Assembly: GCA_903843315.1 (NCBI GenBank)
Contig: CAIMPQ010000127.1
Coordinates: 1 to 23,945 of the forward strand
Reading direction: 5' to 3'
Source of the DNA: an uncultured beta proteobacterium
GTDB taxonomy: Bacteria > Pseudomonadota > Gammaproteobacteria > Burkholderiales > Burkholderiaceae
Length of the DNA: 23,945 bases
Position numbers and translations under genes: made by a program. Below the pieces are notes generated by a model, which saw nothing but the letters and a program-made list of their open reading frames with translations, was not told the origin of the DNA and ran no database searches. Below, piece by piece: positions 16,489 through 22,701 of this stretch; the stretch's first letter is position 1, and each line of letters starts with the position of its first letter.

Positions 16489-16935
16489 TTACAGAATCGC
16501 AACGATTTCTGCTTCAAAGGTCACTGGTCTACCAGCCAAGGGATGGTTGAAGTCAAACCATGCGCCCTCATCATTAATCGACTGCAATACCCCAGCATAT
16601 TGAGCGCCGCCTGGCGCATTGAACTCAATGACATCTCCCGGATTAAATTCCGTATCTTCATCGCGCCCTTCTTTAAGCGCCTTCAAAGAAACCCATTGCA
16701 CCAAATCTTCTTTGCGCTCACCAAAACTTTCTTCCGGCGGGAGTAGCGCACTTTTTTTCTCACCGATAGCAAGTCCAAGCAACACATTTTCAAAGCAAGG
16801 TGCAAATTGTCCAGAACCCATCAGAACCGTCGCAGGACGATCAACAAAAGTATTGATGTAATCCTCCCCATTGGGCAATGTCAGCCGATAGTTGAGGGTC
16901 AAGTAAGAGTTGGGGAGAACGATAAGCTTAGTCAT
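16489..16935 (-). CDS. fkpB: FKBP-type peptidyl-prolyl cis-trans isomerase, SlpA/FkpB type
   Basis: 148-residue FKBP-fold prolyl isomerase with chaperone activity, no signal peptide, expected in the cytoplasm (E. coli FkpB 149). Typical SlpA blocks are YLTLNYRLTLPNGEDYINTF, ATVLMGSGQFAPCFENVLLGL and an insert-in-flap region with LPPEESFGERKEDLVQW. The frame stays open upstream for 31 more codons, but those overlap radC and do not resemble the family. The ATG at 16935 gives the normal N-terminus and has TACAAT ending 6 bases upstream with no Shine-Dalgarno. ispH follows after 3 bases. Confidence 0.93.
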   Translation of the reverse strand: MTKLIVLPNSYLTLNYRLTLPNGEDYINTFVDRPATVLMGSGQFAPCFENVLLGLAIGEKKSALLPPEESFGERKEDLVQWVSLKALKEGRDEDTEFNPGDVIEFNAPGGAQYAGVLQSINDEGAWFDFNHPLAGRPVTFEAEIVAIL

Positions 16936-16941
16936 AAGGTA

Positions 16942-16947
16942 ATTGTA
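16942..16947 (-). promoter_or_regulatory. -10 element of the fkpB-ispH promoter
   Basis: TACAAT on the minus strand ends exactly 6 bases before the fkpB ATG, which predicts transcription from the A of the start codon. At 17 bases upstream is TGCGCA, a weak -35 (3 of 6). Confidence 0.5.
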
Positions 16948-16977
16948 TCTAGGCCAGCACCAGTTGCGCACTCCCCG

Positions 16978-17658
16978 ATTACAGGATGGCCAAAACATGA
17001 GCAGCCTAGAGAAAAGCTCCGTATTCATGGTGCCGCAGCTCTTTCTGACGCAGAACTGCTAGCCATCTTTTTACGGGTTGGTGTTAAAGGAAAGAGTGCT
17101 GTGGCCCTAGCCAAAGATCTACTCCATCATTTTGGGAGCCTGCCACGCCTATTAGCCTGCAGCTCAGAGGAATTCACCCGCCTCCATGGTATGGGTTTAT
17201 CTAAATGGTCACAAATTCAAGCGGCGTATGAACTGGTAAAGCGTAGCCTCGAGGAAGGATTAGCCCAAGATTCTATCTTTTCCTCACCAGGCCACGTTAG
17301 AGAGTTCCTACAGGCCAAAATTGGACGACTGCCGCATGAGGTATTCCTATGTCTTTATTTGGACTCACGCCTTCATCTAATCGAATGCCAAGAGCTGTTT
17401 AGAGGGTCTATTACCCATACGGCCGTCTATCCCCGAGAAATCCTAAAAGAGGCCCTAGCCAGAAATGCCAGCGCCTTGATCGTGGCTCACAATCATCCCA
17501 GCGGGAACCCCTTACCCAGCGATTCTGATCAAGAGCTTACTAAGACCCTAGTTAACGCCCTTCAATTGGTAGATATTCCGCTACTCGATCACTGTATTGT
17601 TAGTGGCAGTGGATTTTTCTCATTTTCTGATTCTGGCCTTATGAATAATGGCAATTAA
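16978..17658 (+). CDS. radC: RadC family JAB1/MPN domain protein (start uncertain)
   Basis: RadC-like putative metalloprotein, about 226 residues if counted from 16978, matching the usual 220-225. The N-terminal helical region begins WPKHEQPREKL, followed by GAAALSDAELLAIFLRVGVKGKSA and a helix-hairpin-helix region with GLSKWSQIQAAYEL. The JAMM metal site is HNHPSGNPLPSDSD with H171, H173 and D184. The cellular role of RadC is unsettled, and the DNA repair label is historical. Oddly, no ATG, GTG or TTG occurs in frame between a TTG at 16807, deep inside antisense fkpB, and a GTG at 17101 inside the domain. I place the start at an in-frame ATT (16978) by family length only. No terminator follows. 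Confidence 0.8.
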   Translation: MTGWPKHEQPREKLRIHGAAALSDAELLAIFLRVGVKGKSAVALAKDLLHHFGSLPRLLACSSEEFTRLHGMGLSKWSQIQAAYELVKRSLEEGLAQDSIFSSPGHVREFLQAKIGRLPHEVFLCLYLDSRLHLIECQELFRGSITHTAVYPREILKEALARNASALIVAHNHPSGNPLPSDSDQELTKTLVNALQLVDIPLLDHCIVSGSGFFSFSDSGLMNNGN

Positions 17659-17766
17659 AGAGAGTAATTACTAACTTAATAAGAAAAACAGGGGGGGTTA
17701 CACAATAATTGGGGATCAAGCCCCTTAGTGAAAGTCATTTAGGACTAGCCCAAAATAGGTCAGGAC

Positions 17767-17775
17767 TGATACAAT
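17767..17775 (+). promoter_or_regulatory. rpmB-rpmG promoter (extended -10)
   Basis: TGATACAAT combines an extended -10 TG with TACAAT (5 of 6). The predicted start of transcription near 17782 gives a leader of about 24 bases containing the rpmB Shine-Dalgarno. No good -35 is seen, as is usual with extended -10 promoters. Two AGGACT copies, at 17741 and 17762, lie 21 bases apart just upstream. Confidence 0.6.
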
Positions 17776-17805
17776 CTTCTTTTTCGCAATTAATGGAGTT
17801 ATGTC

Positions 17806-18039
17806 ATGGCAAAAGTTTGCCAAGTCACTGGGAAGAAGCCGATGGTTGGCAACAATGTATCCCATGCAAACAATAAAACGAAGCGTCGCTTTTTGCCTAA
17901 CCTGCAAAACCGTCGTTTCTGGGTTGAATCTGAAAACCGTTGGATTAGCTTGCGCTTAACCAATGCTGGTTTGCGCGTAATCGACAAGAACGGCATCGAT
18001 GCTGTGTTGTCTGATCTCCGTGCACGTGGCGAAATTTAA
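17806..18039 (+). CDS. rpmB: Large ribosomal subunit protein bL28
   Basis: 77-residue ribosomal protein of the 50S subunit (E. coli 78). The sequence follows the family throughout: AKVCQVTGKKPMVGNNVSHA, then RRFLPNLQNRRFW, then IDAVLSDLRARGE. A Shine-Dalgarno GGAG lies 7 bases before the ATG. Its own extended -10 promoter is upstream, and rpmG follows 11 bases later, the normal rpmB-rpmG operon. Confidence 0.98.
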   Translation: MAKVCQVTGKKPMVGNNVSHANNKTKRRFLPNLQNRRFWVESENRWISLRLTNAGLRVIDKNGIDAVLSDLRARGEI

Positions 18040-18050
18040 GGAGCGCACAA

Positions 18051-18218
18051 ATGGCTAAAGGCGGTAGAGAAAAAATCAAGTTAGAGTCATCAGCAGGTAC
18101 TGGTCACTTCTACACAACTTCAAAAAACAAGCGTACTAAGCCTGAGAAAATGGAGATCATGAAGTTTGATCCAACTATTCGCAAGCATGTTGCTTACAAA
18201 GAAACAAAGCTGAAGTAA
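18051..18218 (+). CDS. rpmG: Large ribosomal subunit protein bL33
   Basis: 55-residue 50S subunit protein, MAKGGREKIKLESS at the start and HVAYKETKLK at the end, the same length as E. coli bL33. It contains no cysteine, so it is the zinc-free form. Its Shine-Dalgarno AAGGAG (18038-18043) overlaps the rpmB stop and lies 7 bases before the ATG, coupling the two genes. A perfect terminator begins 26 bases after the stop. Confidence 0.97.
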   Translation: MAKGGREKIKLESSAGTGHFYTTSKNKRTKPEKMEIMKFDPTIRKHVAYKETKLK

Positions 18219-18244
18219 GACATTTACTAAATACAGTTCAAGCA

Positions 18245-18279
18245 AATAAAAAACCCGCTTCAGTAGCGGGTTTTTTATT
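18245..18279. terminator. Bidirectional intrinsic terminator between rpmG and the desaturase gene
   Basis: AATAAAAAACCCGC (18245-18258) and its exact complement GCGGGTTTTTTATT (18266-18279) form a perfect 14-bp stem with loop TTCAGTA. Each strand reads a GC core followed by six T, so it can end transcription from both rpmBG and the minus-strand desaturase gene, whose stop lies 18 bases away. Confidence 0.95.
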
Positions 18280-18297
18280 GTCTACACTTTAAATTCG

Positions 18298-19497
18298 TTA
18301 AACGTAACGACGCAATCTTAAAGAGAAGTCACGCAAGCTCGTTAAGCCGCTATCTTCAGCGCGTTGGCACCAAGCATGCAACTGAGAAACCAATTGATCT
18401 TTGGTGGCGCTAGAGCGACCCCAGATGGCCTGCAGATCACGGCGCATCTCAATCATCTTACGCAACTGAGCATTGCTTGCCATGAGCTCTTCTAGTTTGG
18501 TTTTCTCTTCTTCACTCAAGCGAGATTCGTCTTTAGATAACCAAGTCCGCGCGTCGCTTAAATGGGCGGCAAGAACCTGCATATGCTGCACTTCATTGCT
18601 AAAGAAGTTACGCAAGGTCTTACTGTAACGCGCCATGATTTCATAGCGATTGGCAATGATGGCTTCCAAAGTGTTTTGATCCGCAGGACGTAAATCACTG
18701 AGGACCGGTTTAGGTGGAGTCTTTTTAACTGTCGCCAAACCAACAGCACTCATCATTTGAATGTAAAGCCAACCAATATCAAATTCATACCATTTATTTG
18801 AAAGCTTAGCGCTGGTAGCAAAGGTATGGTGATTGTTATGTAGCTCTTCGCCACCAATCAAAATTCCCCACGGAATAATATTGGTTGAGGCATCTTCACA
18901 ATCGTAATTACGGTATCCCCAATAGTGACCAATACCATTAATCACACCAGCAGCAGTAATGGGGATCCACAGCATTTGAATTGCCCAAACAGTGAGACCG
19001 ATACCGCCAAATAAAAATACGTCGATGATGAGCATGATGGCAACACCCTGCCAAGAAAACTTGGAATAAATATTGCGCTCAATCCAATCATCAGGAGTGC
19101 CATGACCAAACTTATCCAAAGTTTCCTGATTGGCCGCTTCTTTTTTATAGAGTTCAGCACCCCGAGAAAGTACGGTAGTAATGCCTAAAATCTGGGGACT
19201 ATGAGGATCATCAACAGTTTCACATTTAGCGTGATGCTTGCGATGAATGGAGGCCCATTCTTTGGTAACCATGCCGGTAGTTAGCCAGAGCCAAAGACGG
19301 AAAAAGTGGGAAACGATCGGATGCAGGTCCAGGGCACGATGCGCTTGGCAGCGATGCAAAAAGATGGTGACTGCAGCGATCGTGATATGCGTAACGACCA
19401 ATGTAAAAACGGTAATTTGCCACCAAGACCAATCCAGATAGCCATTGGCTAGCCAGTTGAGGAATAAGTCAAAATTAGAGCTTGATGCGGTATTCAA
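18298..19497 (-). CDS. Membrane fatty acid (acyl-CoA delta-9 type) desaturase
   Basis: 399-residue integral membrane di-iron desaturase. The three histidine boxes are HRCQAH at 48-53, HRKHH at 85-89 and HNNHH at 220-224. Membrane segments lie at about 28-47, 62-77 and 150-190. The layout fits stearoyl-CoA 9-desaturase-like enzymes that place a double bond in saturated acyl chains and adjust membrane fluidity. An additional C-terminal region of about 130 residues (270-399) is soluble, charged and helical, probably coiled coil. The start is TTG with AGGA 7 bases upstream; no in-frame ATG occurs until after the first histidine box. It is downstream of the rsmB-like gene on the same strand (28-base gap) and ends at the bidirectional terminator. 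Confidence 0.9.
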   Translation of the reverse strand: MNTASSSNFDLFLNWLANGYLDWSWWQITVFTLVVTHITIAAVTIFLHRCQAHRALDLHPIVSHFFRLWLWLTTGMVTKEWASIHRKHHAKCETVDDPHSPQILGITTVLSRGAELYKKEAANQETLDKFGHGTPDDWIERNIYSKFSWQGVAIMLIIDVFLFGGIGLTVWAIQMLWIPITAAGVINGIGHYWGYRNYDCEDASTNIIPWGILIGGEELHNNHHTFATSAKLSNKWYEFDIGWLYIQMMSAVGLATVKKTPPKPVLSDLRPADQNTLEAIIANRYEIMARYSKTLRNFFSNEVQHMQVLAAHLSDARTWLSKDESRLSEEEKTKLEELMASNAQLRKMIEMRRDLQAIWGRSSATKDQLVSQLHAWCQRAEDSGLTSLRDFSLRLRRYV

Positions 19498-19504
19498 AAG
19501 GAAT

Positions 19505-19508
19505 TCCT
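19505..19508 (-). promoter_or_regulatory. Ribosome binding site fixing the TTG start of the desaturase gene
   Basis: AGGA on the minus strand, within TTAGGAATTCC, lies 7 bases before TTG at 19497. It supports TTG initiation, since the next in-frame ATG would remove the first membrane segment and histidine box. Confidence 0.65.
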
Positions 19509-19525
19509 AAATGGGTGTTAATCCC

Positions 19526-21085
19526 TTATTTTAGAGCTTTTTCGGTCCTTTTGGGCTTATCTTCTGTTAACTTTTCTGATTTTGGCTTTTCAGCCTTCTC
19601 TGGCTTGACGCCCTTTTTCTGAAAAACGGCCCCAAAAAATCCATCAGTACCATGAATATGGGGCCATAACTGCCACCAAGGGTTATCGGGACTACAACCC
19701 AAGGGCATCTTGTCTTTAGGAAACAGGGGCTTTAGAACCTCAGCAGCAGGAACAGCCTCAAAATCTGGGTGTTTCGCTAGGAAATCTTCGGCGATTTCCT
19801 GATTTTCCTGAGGTAAAAGACTGCAAGTGGCATACACGAGGCGTCCGCCTGGTTTTAGCAAACGGGCTGCTGAGGCCAAAATATTCATTTGTTTTTGATT
19901 CAGCTCCAAAACTCCTGTCGGATTTTGACGCCACTTCAGGTCTGGATTACGACGTAAGGTACCCATTCCACTGCAAGGGGCATCTACTAGGACCCGATCG
20001 ATCTTTCCGGCCAAGCGCTTGATCTTGGCATCATTCTCACTATCAATCCATACGGGATGCACATTAGATAAGCCACTGCGAGCCTGGCGTGGCTTCAAAT
20101 TCGCTAAACGACGCTCTGACGTATCAAATGCATATAAGCGTCCTGTGGAACGCATTAATGCGCCAATAGCGAGAGTCTTGCCACCCGCCCCTGCACAGAA
20201 GTCCACCACCATCTCACCACGCTTGGGTGCAAGCAAGTAAGCCAGAAGTTGACTGCCTTCATCTTGGACCTCAAACATCCCCGCTTTAAATCCAACGGTA
20301 TTTTGTAAAGCAGGCTTACCCATAATGCGTACACCATCAGGCGCATAGGGAGTGGGTATCGCTTGATAGCGACCACCCAATGCGTTCATTTGCGCAAGTA
20401 AATCTTCACGATTGGTTTTCATGGTGTTTGCGCGCAAATCTAAAAGCGCAGGATGCATCAATGATTTCGCAAGCTCTTCACGTGTTTCTTCACCGGGATA
20501 TTTTCCAAATGCATCCCAAAGCCACTCAGGTAAATTATTGCGCACCAAAGGATTTAGTGCGGATGGATCCACCGTAGAAAAGCGTTGCAACCATTCATAT
20601 TCACCGGGCTTGAGCACGTGCGCTAGGTCAGCGATGGCGCTCTCTGCGCGGTTGGCGGAACCAAGACCACCCTCTGATAGCGCGGACAGCAAACCCAATA
20701 AGGCTAAGCGTCTTGCCTGTGAGCCTTCACCACTAGATGCAAACTGTGAGAACTCATTTTTACGGCGCAAAATAGCAAAGGCACCCTCAGCAATCAATGC
20801 GCGGTCACGATTACCAAGCTGGGGTTCTGAGCGGAAATAACGACTCACCACGCGATCTGCTGGCTGCTCAAAGCTGAGTAATTCTGGAATCAAGCGCTCT
20901 AAATGAATTGCGTGTTGCGGTAATGCCTTGGCGTTTGAAAAATTCTTTTGCCCTTCAGGCGCAATGAGATTGCCGCCCGCGTTTCGCCTCTCAGGACGGC
21001 GTAACGAATCTTTGGTTTTAGTTGCGTAACTTTTATGCGGGGCTAATCTGCTACCAGATCTGCGAGGGGGACGTTCTGCACTCAT
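19526..21085 (-). CDS. RsmB/NOP-family rRNA cytosine-C5 methyltransferase
   Basis: 519-residue SAM-dependent RNA m5C methyltransferase of the RsmB/NOP/Sun family. Core motifs are DFCAGAGGKT at 295-304 (SAM binding), DAPCSGMGTLRRNPD with C371 (release cysteine) and ATCSLLPQENQ with catalytic C421. An N-terminal NusB-like helical region covers about 60-180. Both ends carry basic extensions, a roughly 55-residue arginine/lysine-rich head and a 30-residue lysine/glutamate-rich tail, making it longer than E. coli RsmB (429). The target is probably 16S rRNA, but the exact base is not readable. The start overlaps the purN stop as ATGA, so translation is likely coupled to purN. Confidence 0.9.
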   Translation of the reverse strand: MSAERPPRRSGSRLAPHKSYATKTKDSLRRPERRNAGGNLIAPEGQKNFSNAKALPQHAIHLERLIPELLSFEQPADRVVSRYFRSEPQLGNRDRALIAEGAFAILRRKNEFSQFASSGEGSQARRLALLGLLSALSEGGLGSANRAESAIADLAHVLKPGEYEWLQRFSTVDPSALNPLVRNNLPEWLWDAFGKYPGEETREELAKSLMHPALLDLRANTMKTNREDLLAQMNALGGRYQAIPTPYAPDGVRIMGKPALQNTVGFKAGMFEVQDEGSQLLAYLLAPKRGEMVVDFCAGAGGKTLAIGALMRSTGRLYAFDTSERRLANLKPRQARSGLSNVHPVWIDSENDAKIKRLAGKIDRVLVDAPCSGMGTLRRNPDLKWRQNPTGVLELNQKQMNILASAARLLKPGGRLVYATCSLLPQENQEIAEDFLAKHPDFEAVPAAEVLKPLFPKDKMPLGCSPDNPWWQLWPHIHGTDGFFGAVFQKKGVKPEKAEKPKSEKLTEDKPKRTEKALK

Positions 21086-21711
21086 AATTTAAAAAATTGC
21101 GACTCTGGGGGTTGTAGCTTCACTTGATTACCTTCTATTCGCAATCGTCCATCAAGGAACCATTTTACGGCCCGCGGGTAAATTTGATGCTCAGCAGCTA
21201 AAACACGGGCTGCCAAGGCCTCAGTGTCATCCCCTTCCAGCACTGGAACAGAGGCTTGGCAAATAATGGGCCCCTCATCTACACCTTCATTCACAAAATG
21301 AACAGTGGCACCATGCTCCTTCACTCCAGCCTCCAGAGCCCGCTCGTGGGTATGTAAGCCTGGAAATGTCGGCAAGAGAGCAGGGTGGATATTGATGAGG
21401 CGACCTTCAAAATGGCGAATAAATGCCGGAGTCAAGATCCTCATAAAGCCTGCTAGAACTACTAAATCAGCCCCTAAGGCATCAATTTGATCCATTAAGG
21501 CCGCATCAAAGGATTCGCGCGTTGCGTGCTCCTTGTGCTCTATAACAAATGTTGGAATACCCTGAGAGCGAGCAAAATCAAGGCCCTTAGCGGCTTCATG
21601 GTTGGCTATGACCCCTGTAAATTTGACGTGCCACCGCTCATTTTGAGCCGTTTTGACGATTGCCTCGAAATTAGATCCGCGGCCTGAGATTAAGGTGACG
21701 ATTGAGAGCAT
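21082..21711 (-). CDS. purN: Phosphoribosylglycinamide formyltransferase (10-formyl-THF dependent)
   Basis: GAR transformylase of purine synthesis, 209 residues (E. coli 212). It starts MLSIVTLISGRGSNFEAI. The catalytic residues are N107 and H109 in INIHPALLP, and D145 in VDEGPII. The ATG at 21711 is preferred to an in-frame GTG two codons upstream, since it matches the family N-terminus and stands 6 bases after a TATATT -10. There is no Shine-Dalgarno. It heads a minus-strand run with the RsmB-like methyltransferase (ATGA overlap) and the desaturase, and diverges from ribF. Confidence 0.96.
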   Translation of the reverse strand: MLSIVTLISGRGSNFEAIVKTAQNERWHVKFTGVIANHEAAKGLDFARSQGIPTFVIEHKEHATRESFDAALMDQIDALGADLVVLAGFMRILTPAFIRHFEGRLINIHPALLPTFPGLHTHERALEAGVKEHGATVHFVNEGVDEGPIICQASVPVLEGDDTEALAARVLAAEHQIYPRAVKWFLDGRLRIEGNQVKLQPPESQFFKL

Positions 21712-21725
21712 GCCCACAATATAAT
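21696..21725 (+). promoter_or_regulatory. ribF promoter
   Basis: A perfect TATAAT at 21720-21725 with GTGACG (4 of 6) at 21696-21701 and an 18-base spacer. Predicted transcription start is about 21732, leaving a leader near 19 bases before the ribF GTG. The promoter reaches into the 5' end of purN. Confidence 0.55.
21718..21723 (-). promoter_or_regulatory. -10 element of the purN promoter
   Basis: TATATT on the minus strand (5 of 6) ends exactly 6 bases before the purN ATG, which predicts a leaderless transcript. No good -35 is seen. It overlaps the ribF TATAAT on the opposite strand by four bases. Confidence 0.45.
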
Positions 21726-21750
21726 TGATGGCTACCCTGAAAGCGATTTT

Positions 21751-22701
21751 GTGAACGTATTCCGTGGCCCGACCCAGTTTTCTGCAGGACCTGCTTGTGC
21801 CCTAACCATCGGGAATTTCGATGGCGTGCACAGGGGTCATCGCGCCCTACTTAAGCTGCTTGTCGCGGGTGCCCAGCAGCGGGGTCTTGCCAGTTGCGTC
21901 ATGACTTTTGAGCCTCACCCAAAAGAATTCTTTTCTCCCGACCAGGCGCCCCCACGAATTCTGAATCTGCGCGACAAATTAGCAGCCTTGGCTGTGCTCG
22001 GTATTGATCAAGTAGTGGTGGAACATTTCAACTCCGCTTTCGCTCGCCTAAGCCCTGAAGAATTTGTTGCAGAAATTATTATCAAGCGCTTAAACGCCAA
22101 ATGGATTTTGATTGGTGATGACTTTTGCTATGGCGCAAAACGCGCTGGTAATTTTGCAAGCCTTAAAGCAGCCGGTGAAAAATATGGTTTTGAAGTGTCT
22201 AGCATCCAAACCATTTTGGAAGATGGTGAACGTATTTCCAGTTCTGCTTTACGAACTGCACTCGCAAATGGCGATATGATTCAAGCAGAAAAATTATTGG
22301 GTCGTCCTTATGGAATTTCAGGCCATGTGATTCATGGCCAACAATTAGGCCGTCAATTGGGTTTCCCTACTCTCAACCTAGCGGTTGCCAATCATTTGCA
22401 TCATCGCAAACCGGCAACAACTGGTATCTTCACCGCCCAAGTCTTGGGCCTTACAGATAATCCTTTGCCAGCAGTAGCTAGCCTTGGCGTGAGGCCAACT
22501 GTAGAAGATGAAGGTCGCGTATTGCTCGAGACGCACATCTTTGATTACAAGCAAGATGTTTACGGAAAAATTATTACCGTAGAACTCTTAGAAAAAATTC
22601 GTGATGAGGCCAAGTATGACGACCTTGACACACTAACAAAAGCAATTGCAGCTGATGCAAAGCAAGCCAGAAATTATTTCCAGAAAAAAGCCCATGTCTG
22701 A
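21751..22701 (+). CDS. ribF: Bifunctional riboflavin kinase/FAD synthetase
   Basis: Turns riboflavin into FMN and then FAD, 316 residues (E. coli 313). The N-terminal adenylyltransferase domain carries GNFDGVHRGH at about 22-31 and a later ISSSALRTAL. The C-terminal flavokinase domain carries GRQLGFPTLNL, ATTGIF and the ETHIFDYKQDVYGK block. The start is GTG with no clear Shine-Dalgarno; no alternative in-frame ATG gives the family N-terminus. The stop overlaps the ileS start by 8 bases. The ribF-ileS order is conserved in proteobacteria, usually followed by lspA. Confidence 0.95.
   Translation: MNVFRGPTQFSAGPACALTIGNFDGVHRGHRALLKLLVAGAQQRGLASCVMTFEPHPKEFFSPDQAPPRILNLRDKLAALAVLGIDQVVVEHFNSAFARLSPEEFVAEIIIKRLNAKWILIGDDFCYGAKRAGNFASLKAAGEKYGFEVSSIQTILEDGERISSSALRTALANGDMIQAEKLLGRPYGISGHVIHGQQLGRQLGFPTLNLAVANHLHHRKPATTGIFTAQVLGLTDNPLPAVASLGVRPTVEDEGRVLLETHIFDYKQDVYGKIITVELLEKIRDEAKYDDLDTLTKAIAADAKQARNYFQKKAHV

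Noticed and set aside
16096..16746. A 216-codon plus-strand open frame antisense to ispH and fkpB
   Set aside because: It spans two well-identified genes on the other strand, has no recognisable domain and has no ribosome binding site. It is a shadow frame.
16936..17028. A 31-residue N-terminal extension of fkpB
   Set aside because: The family start fits the ATG at 16935, and the extension overlaps the radC N-terminal coding region.
17691..17697. A seven-G run as a phase-variation tract
   Set aside because: It is intergenic, short and about 75 bases upstream of the rpmB -10 (17770), where slippage would have no evident switching effect.
21728..21754. An eight-codon leader frame (MATLKAIL) whose TGA overlaps the ribF GTG
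   Set aside because: Its ATG is only 2 bases after the TATAAT, upstream of the predicted start of transcription, so it would not be in the mRNA if that promoter is right.
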